Assembly: GCF_001767295.1 (NCBI RefSeq)
Contig: NZ_CP014944.1
Span: 2,604,001-2,668,000 of the forward strand
DNA: 64,000 nt
Reading direction: 5' to 3'
From: Colwellia sp. PAMC 20917
GTDB lineage: Bacteria; Pseudomonadota; Gammaproteobacteria; Enterobacterales; Alteromonadaceae
In this document: piece after piece, positions 49,201 to 57,739 of the stretch
Layout of the letters: each line of letters begins with the position of its first letter
How positions within the stretch are numbered: the first letter of the stretch is position 1
Position numbers and translations under genes: made by a program
The notes under the pieces: generated by a model
What the model saw: the letters and a program-made list of their open reading frames with translations, nothing else
Databases searched by the model: none
Told to the model about the DNA's origin: nothing

Positions 49201-51477
49201 AAGCAATTACTTGCTTTAAGAGAATCTATTGGCTTGTTAGCTTATCCGGTCTTGGAAAGAAGACTCGCGCTACTTTTTTTCACCACAGAATTAGCTGATA
49301 ACAGTAGAAAAGATTTATTACAGCGCAGTCATAATCTCTATATCATGGAAGAAACTTTTGGTGATAGTCAATTACGCCATCAGCTTATTAAAGAATTGGC
49401 TACGCTATTAGATAGCTATATTGAAAGTCAGCCTTGGCTGAAATGTGATACGTTATTGTCAGCAACCTACCTATTAAAAGAGTTAGCTTTAGCCGAACAG
49501 AAATTTGTTATTAAAGAAAGTAGCGTTGAGTTAGCTAATCAACTGGAGAGTCAGTTAAAGCATAAGAGCTTAGAAAAACAACTCAGTGGCGCATTATTGG
49601 GTTGTTCGACACTAGAGCAAAAATATCAACTTTACTGGGCGTGGTTGCAGGCTTTTTCTTCGCACCAGAGTATGAATATCCATCAAGATATTATTGCTGA
49701 AGCCGCAATTTTTATGCTGATGCAAGAGCAATGTGAATTCTATACTTCATTGGCTGACACCGAAGGTGTTGTTGATGGTTTATTGGGGCAGCATGGGCAA
49801 ATATCGGACAGAAAAATTGCGATAAATTATCAAGAATTTATCACTCGACTTCGCCAATTTAAAAATGAACATGAACCGGCATTCAAAGGCTTCCATATTC
49901 AAAAACAAAAGGTATTAGCGGCACAACGTAAACGCTTACGATTAGAAGAGTTTAAACCAAGAGCGCTGTCTTCGTTTGTGCGTAATAAATTAATTAATGA
50001 TGTTTACTTCCCGATTATTGGTATTAATTTAGCTAAACAAATTGGCGCAGCGGGTAATAATAAACGTTCTGATTTAATGGGATTATTACTGCTTATTTCT
50101 CCCCCAGGTTATGGTAAAACAACGCTTATTGAATACGTTGCCAGTAAGCTAGGTATGACCTTTGTTAAAATAAACTGTCCGTCGATAGGACACGATCAGT
50201 TGTCACTAGATCCCGCTCAGGCAAATAACTCAACAGCTAAAAATGAAGTTGAAAAGATTAACTTAGCCTTTGAAATGGGTAACAATGTTATGTTGTACCT
50301 TGATGATATTCAACATACTAATCCTGAGTTTTTACAAAAGTTTATTTCCTTGTGTGATGGCTCAAGAAAAGTGGATGGTGTTTGGAATGGAGACAGTAAA
50401 ACCTATGATATGCGCGGCAAAAAATTTGCAGTTGTCATGGCTGGTAACCCTTATACCGAATCAGGAGAAGCATTTAGCATTCCTGATATGTTGGCTAACC
50501 GAGCCGATATTTATAACTTAGGTGATACCTTAAGTGGTCGAGAAGAAGAGTTCTCTTTAAGCTTTATTGAAAATAGCTTAACCAGTAATCGCTATATCGC
50601 ACCACTAGCGACCCGAGATATGGGCGATCTCTATAACCTAGTTAAAATTGCCGATGGTCAACAAATCGCGACAACTGAGCTAAAACATAATTACTCGCAA
50701 GCAGAGGTCAATGAAATAGTCGCGGTTATTCAACGTATTCGTAAAATTCAAGCGACGGTATTAAAAGCTAATCAACAGTACATTGCCTCTGCCGCTCAAG
50801 ACGATAAGTACCGCACTGAACCTTCGTTCAAGTTACAAGGCAGCTATCGAAATATGAATAAGATGGCGGAAAAAGTAGTACCGGTTATGACCGAAGAGGA
50901 AGTTGAGCAGCTTATCGTTGATCATTATCGCGGTGAAGCGCAAACACTCACCATAGGCGCTGAAGAAAATTTACTTAAATTAGCCGAGCTGCGCAACAAT
51001 CAAACCAGTGAAGAAAAAGTGCGTTGGCAACAAATTAAGGCAGATTTTGTTCGTCATCAAAACTTGGGTGATAGTGATAATCCGATTGCGGCTGTTGCTA
51101 GCCAGATATCGTTATTGCAAAAAGGGCTCAATCAAATAGGAGAAGCCTTGTTAGAGCCTAAATCTGCAGCGTTAGATACCTTAAATGAAACGCTTGCCAG
51201 TCTTAAACTGCAAGTGAATATTGAAAAACCAGATGATTCAGCGTTAGCCGAAACGTTGGCGTTATTTAGTGAAAATATGGCGTCTTTTTTAACGCCGCTG
51301 GTGAATGCGTTACAAAGTAATAAAAATGTCGATTTGGCGATGATTGATACTTTAAAAACACTGAACCTGACTACTGAAAAATCAGTAAAAAGTTCTGAGA
51401 CCCATATTCAAAAAATTAGTCGAGAACTCGCTTCAGAAAAACAAAGTAGCGATGAGCTTTCTGCGGACGAGACCTAG
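46255..51477 (+). CDS. Giant AAA ATPase (DUF3686, DNA-repair-ATPase-like) linked to flotillin
   Basis: 1740 residues from the ATG at 46255 (GGAG 7 bases ahead; the ATG at 46243 overlaps that site). The N-terminal third is beta-rich and matches the DUF3686 pattern (VRVRTEHNCVARDIAAIGDT, FGYNVFLGLKRNITVSDVF). The middle (about 430-880) is coiled coil. An AAA module follows with Walker A PPGYGKTT (Lys1288), Walker B MLYLDDI (Asp1350-Asp1351) and an Arg/sensor region (NPYTESGEAFSIPDMLANRA), MoxR-like in style. The last 350 residues are again coiled coil. The DNA-repair label comes from database tradition, not evidence here. It follows the flotillin by 73 bases and is the operon's last gene; large size and coiled coils suggest a remodelling machine at the membrane. 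Confidence 0.85.
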   Translation: MSDKDSVTNQAVAEGGSYELIQRRLSALGSDLNTQIKQLNDKRIVTFGSTEMKVDARVRVRTEHNCVARDIAAIGDTLLFGYNVFLGLKRNITVSDVFSLHQIKGDKDDIEIIDLPVQDSFLDDAEFVRDFDELYTYYKKTFLAHVYRQGSKVFAIFRIGERLDDIRVFRWGIDADHQVSYIDNRGERDIKQPENFDFEWHKVSREQQEQGKHPHYNLYDILFVEAIGGSITLKVENNTTAGQGIYSEPVEDEHQSIDDAEIHYARVGELILLKIKPYRETDTRHLIFNAKTQQVIRQDAIAHACIQLPEDHGIIFPGGYYLQNGEHKSFEDNAEDLQLHRVVKSPNGEDFLYIFYEPNEGQYALFGYNLITRTLQNPIYGHGQSLYNNGRAVVFNAESEPSRVHAMQIWQTPFCSEEFASNQPVDNSFFGKIGNPELVRGISDLYSVAKLISVQTPSAQHFNDLVKESKQIFDKYHWLNDEELILLHDLIKQIAITSELVIDEFEKVTSIKENSDRALIQAKEKLAELVTQVQISGFEHASQFVDCLSALAQFKGELISHKDLRYIDVDAINAMETHLDTLTKELSQATADFLQQDDALTPYQKTIVTLEKAIEKSESVSSLKPIRTEIEELVQGLELLNRTMLSLKIEDSRQRTRILEDISAVFSQINRVKANADLAAKSVGSEEARAEFGARFKLLSQSVTSALNASDSPQACDEQLSQILIQLEDLESQFSDYDEFYNEIITKRDEIYDNFEQHKQQLMDAQQRRCLNLMTAAERIIEGVIRRSQSFSEQDKLNSYFAGDPMVAKLRQLISQLRELEDNVRADDIDAQLKNAKEQGIRALRDKTDIYSADGSLVKIGDHQFSVNRQKLELTLLPRDGDMVLHISGSEYFETLPAELFVGTEYLWQQALVSESDKVYRGEYLAATLLFEAEFAGQAQLECLKAAVKNNELGEVVRKAAEPRYQEGYDKGVHDADAALILKQLLALRESIGLLAYPVLERRLALLFFTTELADNSRKDLLQRSHNLYIMEETFGDSQLRHQLIKELATLLDSYIESQPWLKCDTLLSATYLLKELALAEQKFVIKESSVELANQLESQLKHKSLEKQLSGALLGCSTLEQKYQLYWAWLQAFSSHQSMNIHQDIIAEAAIFMLMQEQCEFYTSLADTEGVVDGLLGQHGQISDRKIAINYQEFITRLRQFKNEHEPAFKGFHIQKQKVLAAQRKRLRLEEFKPRALSSFVRNKLINDVYFPIIGINLAKQIGAAGNNKRSDLMGLLLLISPPGYGKTTLIEYVASKLGMTFVKINCPSIGHDQLSLDPAQANNSTAKNEVEKINLAFEMGNNVMLYLDDIQHTNPEFLQKFISLCDGSRKVDGVWNGDSKTYDMRGKKFAVVMAGNPYTESGEAFSIPDMLANRADIYNLGDTLSGREEEFSLSFIENSLTSNRYIAPLATRDMGDLYNLVKIADGQQIATTELKHNYSQAEVNEIVAVIQRIRKIQATVLKANQQYIASAAQDDKYRTEPSFKLQGSYRNMNKMAEKVVPVMTEEEVEQLIVDHYRGEAQTLTIGAEENLLKLAELRNNQTSEEKVRWQQIKADFVRHQNLGDSDNPIAAVASQISLLQKGLNQIGEALLEPKSAALDTLNETLASLKLQVNIEKPDDSALAETLALFSENMASFLTPLVNALQSNKNVDLAMIDTLKTLNLTTEKSVKSSETHIQKISRELASEKQSSDELSADET

Positions 51478-51834
51478 CTAACATCGGCTATGCTAAACGA
51501 GAAAATAGTTGCCAGTAGTAAAGATAAACTAAGAAGATGCCTTGTTAGCTTTAGACAAACGAAAACATGTTGGTTTGTTAATAACGATGTGTTCTTGGGA
51601 GTTATCTCAGTTTGAAGCACTGCGCAGAAATTAATATTTATTGCCAAACCGAGAGCACATAACGTTATACTCCCTATACACGTATGACTGAATGCTAATG
51701 GTAGATGTTTAAAGTTATTAGCCCTTTTTAAATGATACTAAAACCGTGCTTTAAAAAATATTATCTCACTTGTTTTCAATAGTGAATAAAGCGTCAATAA
51801 TGAACGTTCAACATAAAAATGATGGAGCGCAGCT
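51478..51834. other. Intergenic gap, nothing firm
   Basis: 357 bases after the ATPase gene. No ORF, strong terminator hairpin or operator was recognised. It presumably holds the promoter of the lipase-like gene. Confidence 0.5.
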
Positions 51835-52653
51835 ATGAATGAAAAAATTACAGCACTTAAGTCAGAATTAGCACTCCTTAAGGAACAATTTGCTAGAAAA
51901 ATTACTGATGCAGAAATTCGTTTAAAAAATATGATTGAACAAGAAAGCCTAGATACTTCGGTTGAACGTGGCTATAAAATTCAAGCTTCTTTTGAAGAGC
52001 CCGTAGATTCTTTAGCTAATGGTGAATGTGTAATTTTACTGCATGGGCTTGCACGTTCGGCTAACTCGATGAAAGCTATTGAAAAACGATTGTTAGCAGA
52101 AGGTTATTTTGTGATAAATATCAACTACCCTTCTAGAGATTATTCGATAGAAGAGTTGGCTGAAAAAGTAATTTCTAAAGCGCTATTAATTTGTGAAAAT
52201 CGTCAAGTTAACTTTGTTACCCATTCAATGGGCGGTATATTAGTTCGCCAATATTTAAGTATGCACAAAATACCTAATTTACATAAAGTCGTGATGCTGG
52301 GTCCACCAAACAAAGGCAGTGAAGTTGTTGATAAACTTAAAAATACACCTGGTTTTAGTTTCATCAATGGTGATGCGGGTATGCAATTAGGTACCGGCGA
52401 ATTCAGTGTCCCTAGTAACCTTGGCAATGCTAATTTTGATTTGGGTGTTATTGCCGGTAATCAAAGTATTAATTGGATATTATCAACACTTATTCCTGAT
52501 AAAGATGATGGTAAAGTTTCGGTTGCTAGTACCAAACTTGATGGTATGAATGATCACATTGAAATGGAAACGACCCATCCATTTATGATGAAAAACGAAA
52601 AAGTTATCGAACAAGTTATCCATTACTTAAAATCGGGGAGTTTTCAAAAATAA
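51835..52653 (+). CDS. Lipase-like alpha/beta hydrolase with N-terminal coiled coil
   Basis: 272 residues. The first 40 form a charged amphipathic helix (ITALKSELALLKEQFARKIT). The hydrolase fold follows with the oxyanion HG motif (VILLHGLARSANSM), the nucleophile Ser in VTHSMGGILVRQYL, and a PPNKGSEVVD segment as in PGAP1/DUF676-type lipases. A late His may be in MNDHIEMETTHPFMM. No signal peptide, so cytoplasmic; substrate unknown, an ester or lipid by family. Neighbours lexA 76 bases downstream but with SOS boxes between, so separately regulated. Confidence 0.85.
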   Translation: MNEKITALKSELALLKEQFARKITDAEIRLKNMIEQESLDTSVERGYKIQASFEEPVDSLANGECVILLHGLARSANSMKAIEKRLLAEGYFVININYPSRDYSIEELAEKVISKALLICENRQVNFVTHSMGGILVRQYLSMHKIPNLHKVVMLGPPNKGSEVVDKLKNTPGFSFINGDAGMQLGTGEFSVPSNLGNANFDLGVIAGNQSINWILSTLIPDKDDGKVSVASTKLDGMNDHIEMETTHPFMMKNEKVIEQVIHYLKSGSFQK

Positions 52654-52684
52654 TTTGGCTAGAAAACTTGCCTTTACTAACGAC

Positions 52685-52700
52685 CTGTATATACTCACAG
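52685..52700. promoter_or_regulatory. SOS (LexA) box 1 upstream of lexA
   Basis: CTGTATATACTCACAG matches the CTG-N10-CAG LexA palindrome with an AT-rich core. Confidence 0.85.
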
Positions 52701-52706
52701 TAACAA

Positions 52707-52722
52707 CTGTGTAAATTTACAG
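52707..52722. promoter_or_regulatory. SOS (LexA) box 2 upstream of lexA
   Basis: CTGTGTAAATTTACAG, a second CTG-N10-CAG site 6 bases after the first and 7 bases before the lexA start. Two adjacent boxes match the E. coli lexA arrangement and indicate autoregulation. Confidence 0.88.
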
Positions 52723-52729
52723 GCTCCCT

Positions 52730-53365
52730 ATGCTAAATGAAATCAGCGAATTACGCCCTCTAACGAACCGACAACAACAAGTTTTTGATCTGATCAAAGA
52801 CAATATAAGCGATACGGGCATGCCACCAACGCGTGCTGAAATAGCCAAGTTTTTTGGCTTTAAATCAGCAAATGCAGCAGAGGAACATTTAAAAGCTTTG
52901 GCTAAAAAAGGCTATATAGAAATGTTGCCAGGTACTTCTCGCGGCATTCGTTTGACTGAGAAGTTAATGGAAGAAGCCGGTTTACCTTTAATCGGCAGAG
53001 TTGCTGCAGGTGAACCTATTTTAGCTGCAGAGCATGTTGAAGATCATTATAAAGTTGATGGTAATTTGTTCCATCCAGCCGCTGATTACTTATTGAGAGT
53101 TAATGGCGAAAGCATGAAAAATATCGGCATACTTGATGGTGACTTGTTAGCGGTTCATCAAACGACCGATGTACAGAATGGCCAAGTAATTGTTGCTCGT
53201 GTCGAAGAAAATGTTACGGTTAAACGTTATAAACGAGAAGGTAACATCGTTTACTTACATGCTGAAAATGATGACTTCTCTCCTATCAAAGTTGATTTGT
53301 CTGATCAAGAGTTTAATATTGAAGGGTTGGCTGTTGGCGTTATTCGCTCGGCAGACTGGATGTAA
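52730..53365 (+). CDS. lexA: LexA repressor
   Basis: 211 residues, slightly longer than E. coli LexA (202). N-terminal winged helix ([40 protein letters not shown]). The self-cleavage site is Ala93-Gly94 (GRVAAGEP). The catalytic dyad is Ser128 (NGESMKNIG) and Lys165 (VTVKRYKR). It represses the SOS regulon and is cleaved when stimulated by RecA filaments. Two SOS boxes overlap its promoter. A hairpin at 53458-53480 may end the transcript. No second SOS gene such as sulA or dinF follows. Confidence 0.98.
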   Translation: MLNEISELRPLTNRQQQVFDLIKDNISDTGMPPTRAEIAKFFGFKSANAAEEHLKALAKKGYIEMLPGTSRGIRLTEKLMEEAGLPLIGRVAAGEPILAAEHVEDHYKVDGNLFHPAADYLLRVNGESMKNIGILDGDLLAVHQTTDVQNGQVIVARVEENVTVKRYKREGNIVYLHAENDDFSPIKVDLSDQEFNIEGLAVGVIRSADWM

Positions 53366-53457
53366 TTAACCTATCCTATCCAATAAACTTGTGGTAACGA
53401 ACTAAGTCAATTTATCTAACAAAAATGGTATTAATTAAATCAAACTGCTCCGCAAAA

Positions 53458-53490
53458 TTTAGCCTATAAAATAGGCTAAAGTTTGCTTTT
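53458..53490 (+). terminator. Probable lexA terminator
   Basis: TTTAGCCTAT pairs perfectly with ATAGGCTAAA around AAA, followed by GTTTGCTTTT, a mediocre T tract. Two smaller hairpins (GCCCT/AGGGC at 53660-53677 and TAGAGT/ACTCTA at 53689-53704 with a T-rich tail) follow in the same gap. Confidence 0.55.
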
Positions 53491-53747
53491 CTAACCTTTC
53501 GTATTCTTTTCATGCAAACCTTTCTCTTTACTAAGAATAATTTTCATTTTAAACCCCATTCAAACAACTTTATCTTTTTCTGATTAAAAAACAACCAAGA
53601 TCAATTTTTGTAATACGCGTATCTATACACAGCTGTTTATTTTTAATACTACGGCTACAGCCCTTTGTTATTAGGGCCTCACCTGTATTAGAGTTGATAC
53701 TCTATTGTTTTTATTAGTTTTTATTTTAAAATAGCTCGATTTTTAAA

Positions 53748-53761
53748 TTGACCCAGATCAA
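53748..53761. promoter_or_regulatory. FNR/CRP-family palindrome upstream of the cox operon
   Basis: TTGACCCAGATCAA matches the FNR-type TTGAT-N4-ATCAA consensus in nine of ten positions, about 170 bases before coxB. An oxygen-responsive regulator such as FNR/EtrA or a relative could control the oxidase here. A half site GATCAA also occurs at 53599-53604. Confidence 0.6.
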
Positions 53762-53933
53762 CTTTTAAGTAATTCTAGTTTGGAATGTGTACAAATATAA
53801 ATATAAGGCGATGTTGTCGACGCTAACTGGTTGATAACAAAATTGCTAAGAAAATAATAAAAATCCGTACTAAAGGATGTGTTTTGTCCTAGGTATCAAG
53901 TTTTAAACTTTTATAGGGTGAAGGAGATGTCGT

Positions 53934-55490
53934 GTGAAAAGACGTAACCTAGGTTGGCTGTTGTTGGGGAGTGTTCTTTCCAGTTCAGCTTGGGCAGATA
54001 TGCAATTAAATCTGACCAAGGGTGTAACAGAAGTAAGTAGAGATGTTTACGATCTACATATGCTCGCAATGTATATATGTGTAGCAATTGGTGTGGTCGT
54101 TTTTGGTGCTATGTTTTGGTCAATGGTTTTCCATCGAAAATCCAAAGGGGCTAAATCAGCAGATTTTCATGAAAGTACAAAAGTAGAAATTCTCTGGACA
54201 GCAATTCCCATTGTCATTCTTATCGCTATGGCTGTACCAGCAACAAAAACACTGATCGAAATGGAAAATAACGACGATTCTGACGTTACCATTCAAGTTA
54301 CCGCCTCTCAGTGGAAATGGCATTACAAATATTTTGATCAAGATATTGAATTCTACTCCGTTTTATCGACGCCAAGATCACAGTATGAAACACAAGAAGG
54401 TAAACACCTTGATGTTGATGCTGGCGACAAAGTCAAAGGTGAAAATTACTTACTCGAAGTTGATAAACACCTTGTCATTCCAGTTAATAAGAAAGTACGA
54501 TTTTTAATCACTTCTGACGACGTTATTCATGCTTGGTGGGTACCTGCTTTTGCAGTAAAGCAAGATGCTAACCCAGGATTTATTAATGAAGCATGGACAA
54601 AAGTTGACAAGCCTGGGATATACAGAGGTCAGTGTGCTGAGCTCTGTGGCAAAGACCACGGTTTTATGCCCATTGTTGTCGAAGTAAAATCTGAAGCTGA
54701 CTATGCCAAATGGCTTGATGAACAACATCAGCTCAATGCTCAAGCCGCTGCTGCTGAGAAAGCATCTCTTAACGCTTCTGCATCAATGGACGAACTGATG
54801 ACCTTGGGTGAAACTACCTATGTTGCCCACTGTGCTGCCTGTCATCAAGTTTCTGGTGCTGGTCTACCTCCCGCATTTCCTGCACTTAAAGGAAGTCCAA
54901 TTGCTACGGGTAGTATTGCCGCGCATATTGATATTGTACTCAATGGTAAAGCGGGTACAGGTATGCAAGCTTATGGTAAGCAGCTAAGTATGAAGCAAAT
55001 TGCTGCAGTTGTGACCTACGAGCGTAATGCTTGGGGTAACAATACCGGTGATGCCGTACAAGCCGCTGATGTTAAAGGCACTGCTAAGGGATCAGGTAAT
55101 GACACAGAAGCACCGGTAAAAGTGACTGAAAGTGTTGCCGAAGAAGCTCCAGCAGAAGATCTAACTAAAGTGTACAGCGAAGATGAATTGATGGTTATGG
55201 GTGAGCAAGTTTACATGAAAGCTTGTGCTGCTTGTCATCAAGTTTCTGGTGCGGGTTTACCTCCGGCATTTCCAGCACTAAAAGATAGTGCTATTGCACT
55301 GGGTGATATTGCTGCGCATATAGATATGGTTATTAATGGCAGTAAGAAAAACCCTGCTATGGCTGCTTTTGGTAGCCAGTTAACTAAAACCGAAATAGCG
55401 GCTGTTGTTACTTATGAGCGTAATGCTTGGGGCAATAACACCGGTGATTTAGTACAACCTGCAGCCGTTGATGCTGCTAGTGCGAAGTAG
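53934..55490 (+). CDS. coxB: Cytochrome c oxidase subunit II with two fused cytochrome c domains
   Basis: 518 residues from a GTG at 53934 with GAAGGAGAT ahead. Signal peptide (MKRRNLGWLLLGSVLSSSAW), then two transmembrane helices (about 42-65 and 88-106). The CuA domain has ligands His about 199 (VIHAWWVP) and Cys234, Glu236, Cys238, His242, Met245 (CAELCGKDHGFM). Two class I cytochrome c domains follow, with haem motifs CAACH at 300 and 431 and nearly identical surroundings. One fused haem domain gives a caa3-type enzyme; two tandem ones are less common. It receives electrons from cytochrome c and passes them to CoxA. Confidence 0.96.
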   Translation: MKRRNLGWLLLGSVLSSSAWADMQLNLTKGVTEVSRDVYDLHMLAMYICVAIGVVVFGAMFWSMVFHRKSKGAKSADFHESTKVEILWTAIPIVILIAMAVPATKTLIEMENNDDSDVTIQVTASQWKWHYKYFDQDIEFYSVLSTPRSQYETQEGKHLDVDAGDKVKGENYLLEVDKHLVIPVNKKVRFLITSDDVIHAWWVPAFAVKQDANPGFINEAWTKVDKPGIYRGQCAELCGKDHGFMPIVVEVKSEADYAKWLDEQHQLNAQAAAAEKASLNASASMDELMTLGETTYVAHCAACHQVSGAGLPPAFPALKGSPIATGSIAAHIDIVLNGKAGTGMQAYGKQLSMKQIAAVVTYERNAWGNNTGDAVQAADVKGTAKGSGNDTEAPVKVTESVAEEAPAEDLTKVYSEDELMVMGEQVYMKACAACHQVSGAGLPPAFPALKDSAIALGDIAAHIDMVINGSKKNPAMAAFGSQLTKTEIAAVVTYERNAWGNNTGDLVQPAAVDAASAK

Positions 55491-55501
55491 GGGGATATAA
55501 A

Positions 55502-57094
55502 ATGACTACAGACGTTATAGAACAAGAATCGCACGACGATCATCATGATGACCATAAAATGAAAGGCATCAAACGTTGGTTGTACACGACAAATCATAAA
55601 GATATAGGTACGTTATATCTATGGTTTTCTTTTATTATGCTATTAACCGGTGGCGCTTTAGCTATGGTTATTCGAGCCGAGTTATTCCAACCCGGTTTAC
55701 AAATAGTGGAGCCTGATTTTTTCAATCAGCTAACTACCGTACATGGTTTGATCATGGTGTTTGGTGCAATTATGCCGGCCTTTACCGGGTTTGCAAACTG
55801 GATGATACCTATGATGATTGGTGCTCCAGATATGGCTTTACCACGTATGAATAACTGGAGCTTCTGGATTCTACCTTTTGCTTTTGGGATTCTTTTGTCT
55901 ACATTCTTTATGGAGTCAGGTGCGCCTAACTTTGGTTGGACATTCTACGCACCACTTTCTACAACCTATTCAAATGGTAGTACGGCATTTTTTGTTTTTG
56001 CTGTTCATATTATGGGTATCTCATCAATAATGGGCGCAATTAATATTGTTGTTACTATTATGAATATGCGTGCGCCGGGTATGACTTACATGAAAATGCC
56101 ATTGTTTGTTTGGACATTTTTTATTACCGCCTACTTATTGATTGCGGTAATGCCCGTGCTCGCCGGTGTGGTAACTATGTTGTTAACCGACACTTATTTT
56201 GGCACGAGTTTCTTTGATGCCGCTGGTGGTGGTGATCCGGTATTGTTCCAGCATCTTTTCTGGTTCTTCGGACATCCTGAAGTTTACATCATGATCTTAC
56301 CTGCTTTTGGTATTGTTTCGACGATTATCCCAGCATTTGCTCGTAAGAAGTTATTTGGCTACAGCTCAATGGTTTATGCAACGGCATCGATTGCTGTGTT
56401 GTCATTTATTGTTTGGGCGCATCACATGTTCACGACAGGTATGCCGTTATTTGGTGAACTGTTCTTCATGTATTGCACGATGTTAATTGCCGTGCCTACG
56501 GGTGTTAAAGTGTTCAACTGGGTCGCAACTATGTGGCGTGGTTCAATGAGTTTTGAAACGCCGATGCTATTTTCTATCGCGTTTGTCATCTTATTTACTA
56601 TAGGCGGATTTTCTGGTTTGATGTTGGCATTAACACCTGTTGATTTCCAATACCATGATACCTACTTTGTTGTTGCTCATTTTCATTATGTGTTGGTCAC
56701 AGGTTCATTATTCTCGATTTATGCTGGTGCATACTTCTGGTTGCCAAAATGGACAGGTCATATGTATAACGAGTCGTTAGCTAAATGGCATTTTTGGTGT
56801 TCACTGGTGTCAGTTAATTTACTATTCTTCCCAATGCACTTTTTAGGATTAGCGGGCATGCCTCGTCGTATCCCAGATTATGCGCTGCAGTTTGCTGATT
56901 TCAACAAATGGGTCAGTATTGGTGGTTTTGCCTTTGGTCTTTCCCAATTAATATTCTTAGCGGTAGTTATTAAGTGTATTAGAGGTGGAGAGAAAGCATC
57001 GGCTAAACCTTGGGATGGCGCTGAAGGTTTAGAGTGGACTGTTGCAAGTCCTGCTCCGTACCATACATTTTCAACACCACCAAAAATTGATTAA
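55502..57094 (+). CDS. coxA: Cytochrome c oxidase subunit I
   Basis: 530 residues, twelve transmembrane helices. It carries haem a, haem a3 and CuB, and pumps protons. Diagnostic blocks: TTVHGLIMVFGAIMPAFTGF, WFFGHPEVYIMILPAFG (CuB His with the His-Tyr crosslink and the K-channel region), WAHHMFTTGMP (CuB ligands) and YHDTYFVVAHFHYVLVTG (haem ligands). The N-terminus is His/Asp rich (QESHDDHHDDHKMKG), possibly metal binding. It starts 11 bases after coxB. Confidence 0.98.
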   Translation: MTTDVIEQESHDDHHDDHKMKGIKRWLYTTNHKDIGTLYLWFSFIMLLTGGALAMVIRAELFQPGLQIVEPDFFNQLTTVHGLIMVFGAIMPAFTGFANWMIPMMIGAPDMALPRMNNWSFWILPFAFGILLSTFFMESGAPNFGWTFYAPLSTTYSNGSTAFFVFAVHIMGISSIMGAINIVVTIMNMRAPGMTYMKMPLFVWTFFITAYLLIAVMPVLAGVVTMLLTDTYFGTSFFDAAGGGDPVLFQHLFWFFGHPEVYIMILPAFGIVSTIIPAFARKKLFGYSSMVYATASIAVLSFIVWAHHMFTTGMPLFGELFFMYCTMLIAVPTGVKVFNWVATMWRGSMSFETPMLFSIAFVILFTIGGFSGLMLALTPVDFQYHDTYFVVAHFHYVLVTGSLFSIYAGAYFWLPKWTGHMYNESLAKWHFWCSLVSVNLLFFPMHFLGLAGMPRRIPDYALQFADFNKWVSIGGFAFGLSQLIFLAVVIKCIRGGEKASAKPWDGAEGLEWTVASPAPYHTFSTPPKID

Positions 57095-57105
57095 GTTAAT
57101 AAAAT

Positions 57106-57687
57106 ATGAATAAAGGTGACGAATTGCAAAATTCAAATAACAAAGATAGCGCTGCTATAACGAAAAACAATCAAGTGATAAAAAAGCTGGTTATGATTGT
57201 TTTTGGTATGTTTGCTTTTGGTTTTGCACTTGTCCCTTTATATGATGTGTTTTGTGATATTACTGGTTTGAATGGAAAAACGTCAACCACTGCCGCCGCT
57301 GTCTATAATGTTGATCAGATTGACACAAAAAGAATTGTTACGGTGCAGTTTATTAGTCGAACCGCTCAAGGTATACCTTGGCAGTTTGAACCTATGGTCC
57401 GTGAAATAAAAGTTCATCCCGGTGAAATGAAACTTGTTAAATTTTATGCAAAAAATGAATCCACCCGCGATATTATTGGCCAAGCAGTTCCGTCAGTATC
57501 GCCCGGTTTAGCGGCAGCGTATTTTCAAAAGATTGAATGTTTTTGCTTTACGCAGCAACCGCTAAAAGCGAATGAAGAGGTAGAGATGGCGTTACAGTTT
57601 TATGTTGACCCAGAATTACCTGAAGATATTTCAACGCTAACTTTGTCTTACACTTTGTATGACGTGACCGGAAAAGTGGAATCGTAG
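57106..57687 (+). CDS. ctaG: Cytochrome c oxidase assembly protein CtaG (Cox11)
   Basis: 193 residues. One N-terminal transmembrane helix (LVMIVFGMFAFGFALVPLYD) precedes a periplasmic immunoglobulin-like domain with the copper-binding CFCF motif (ECFCFTQQPL). It inserts CuB into subunit I. Family blocks YDVFCDITGLNGKT and PWQFEPMVREIKVHPGE are present. Placed between coxA and coxC as in many proteobacteria. Confidence 0.96.
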   Translation: MNKGDELQNSNNKDSAAITKNNQVIKKLVMIVFGMFAFGFALVPLYDVFCDITGLNGKTSTTAAAVYNVDQIDTKRIVTVQFISRTAQGIPWQFEPMVREIKVHPGEMKLVKFYAKNESTRDIIGQAVPSVSPGLAAAYFQKIECFCFTQQPLKANEEVEMALQFYVDPELPEDISTLTLSYTLYDVTGKVES

Positions 57688-57739
57688 CAATTTATACTGA
57701 GCACTTAACGTGTAACAGTATTTGTTTAGGGGAATAATA

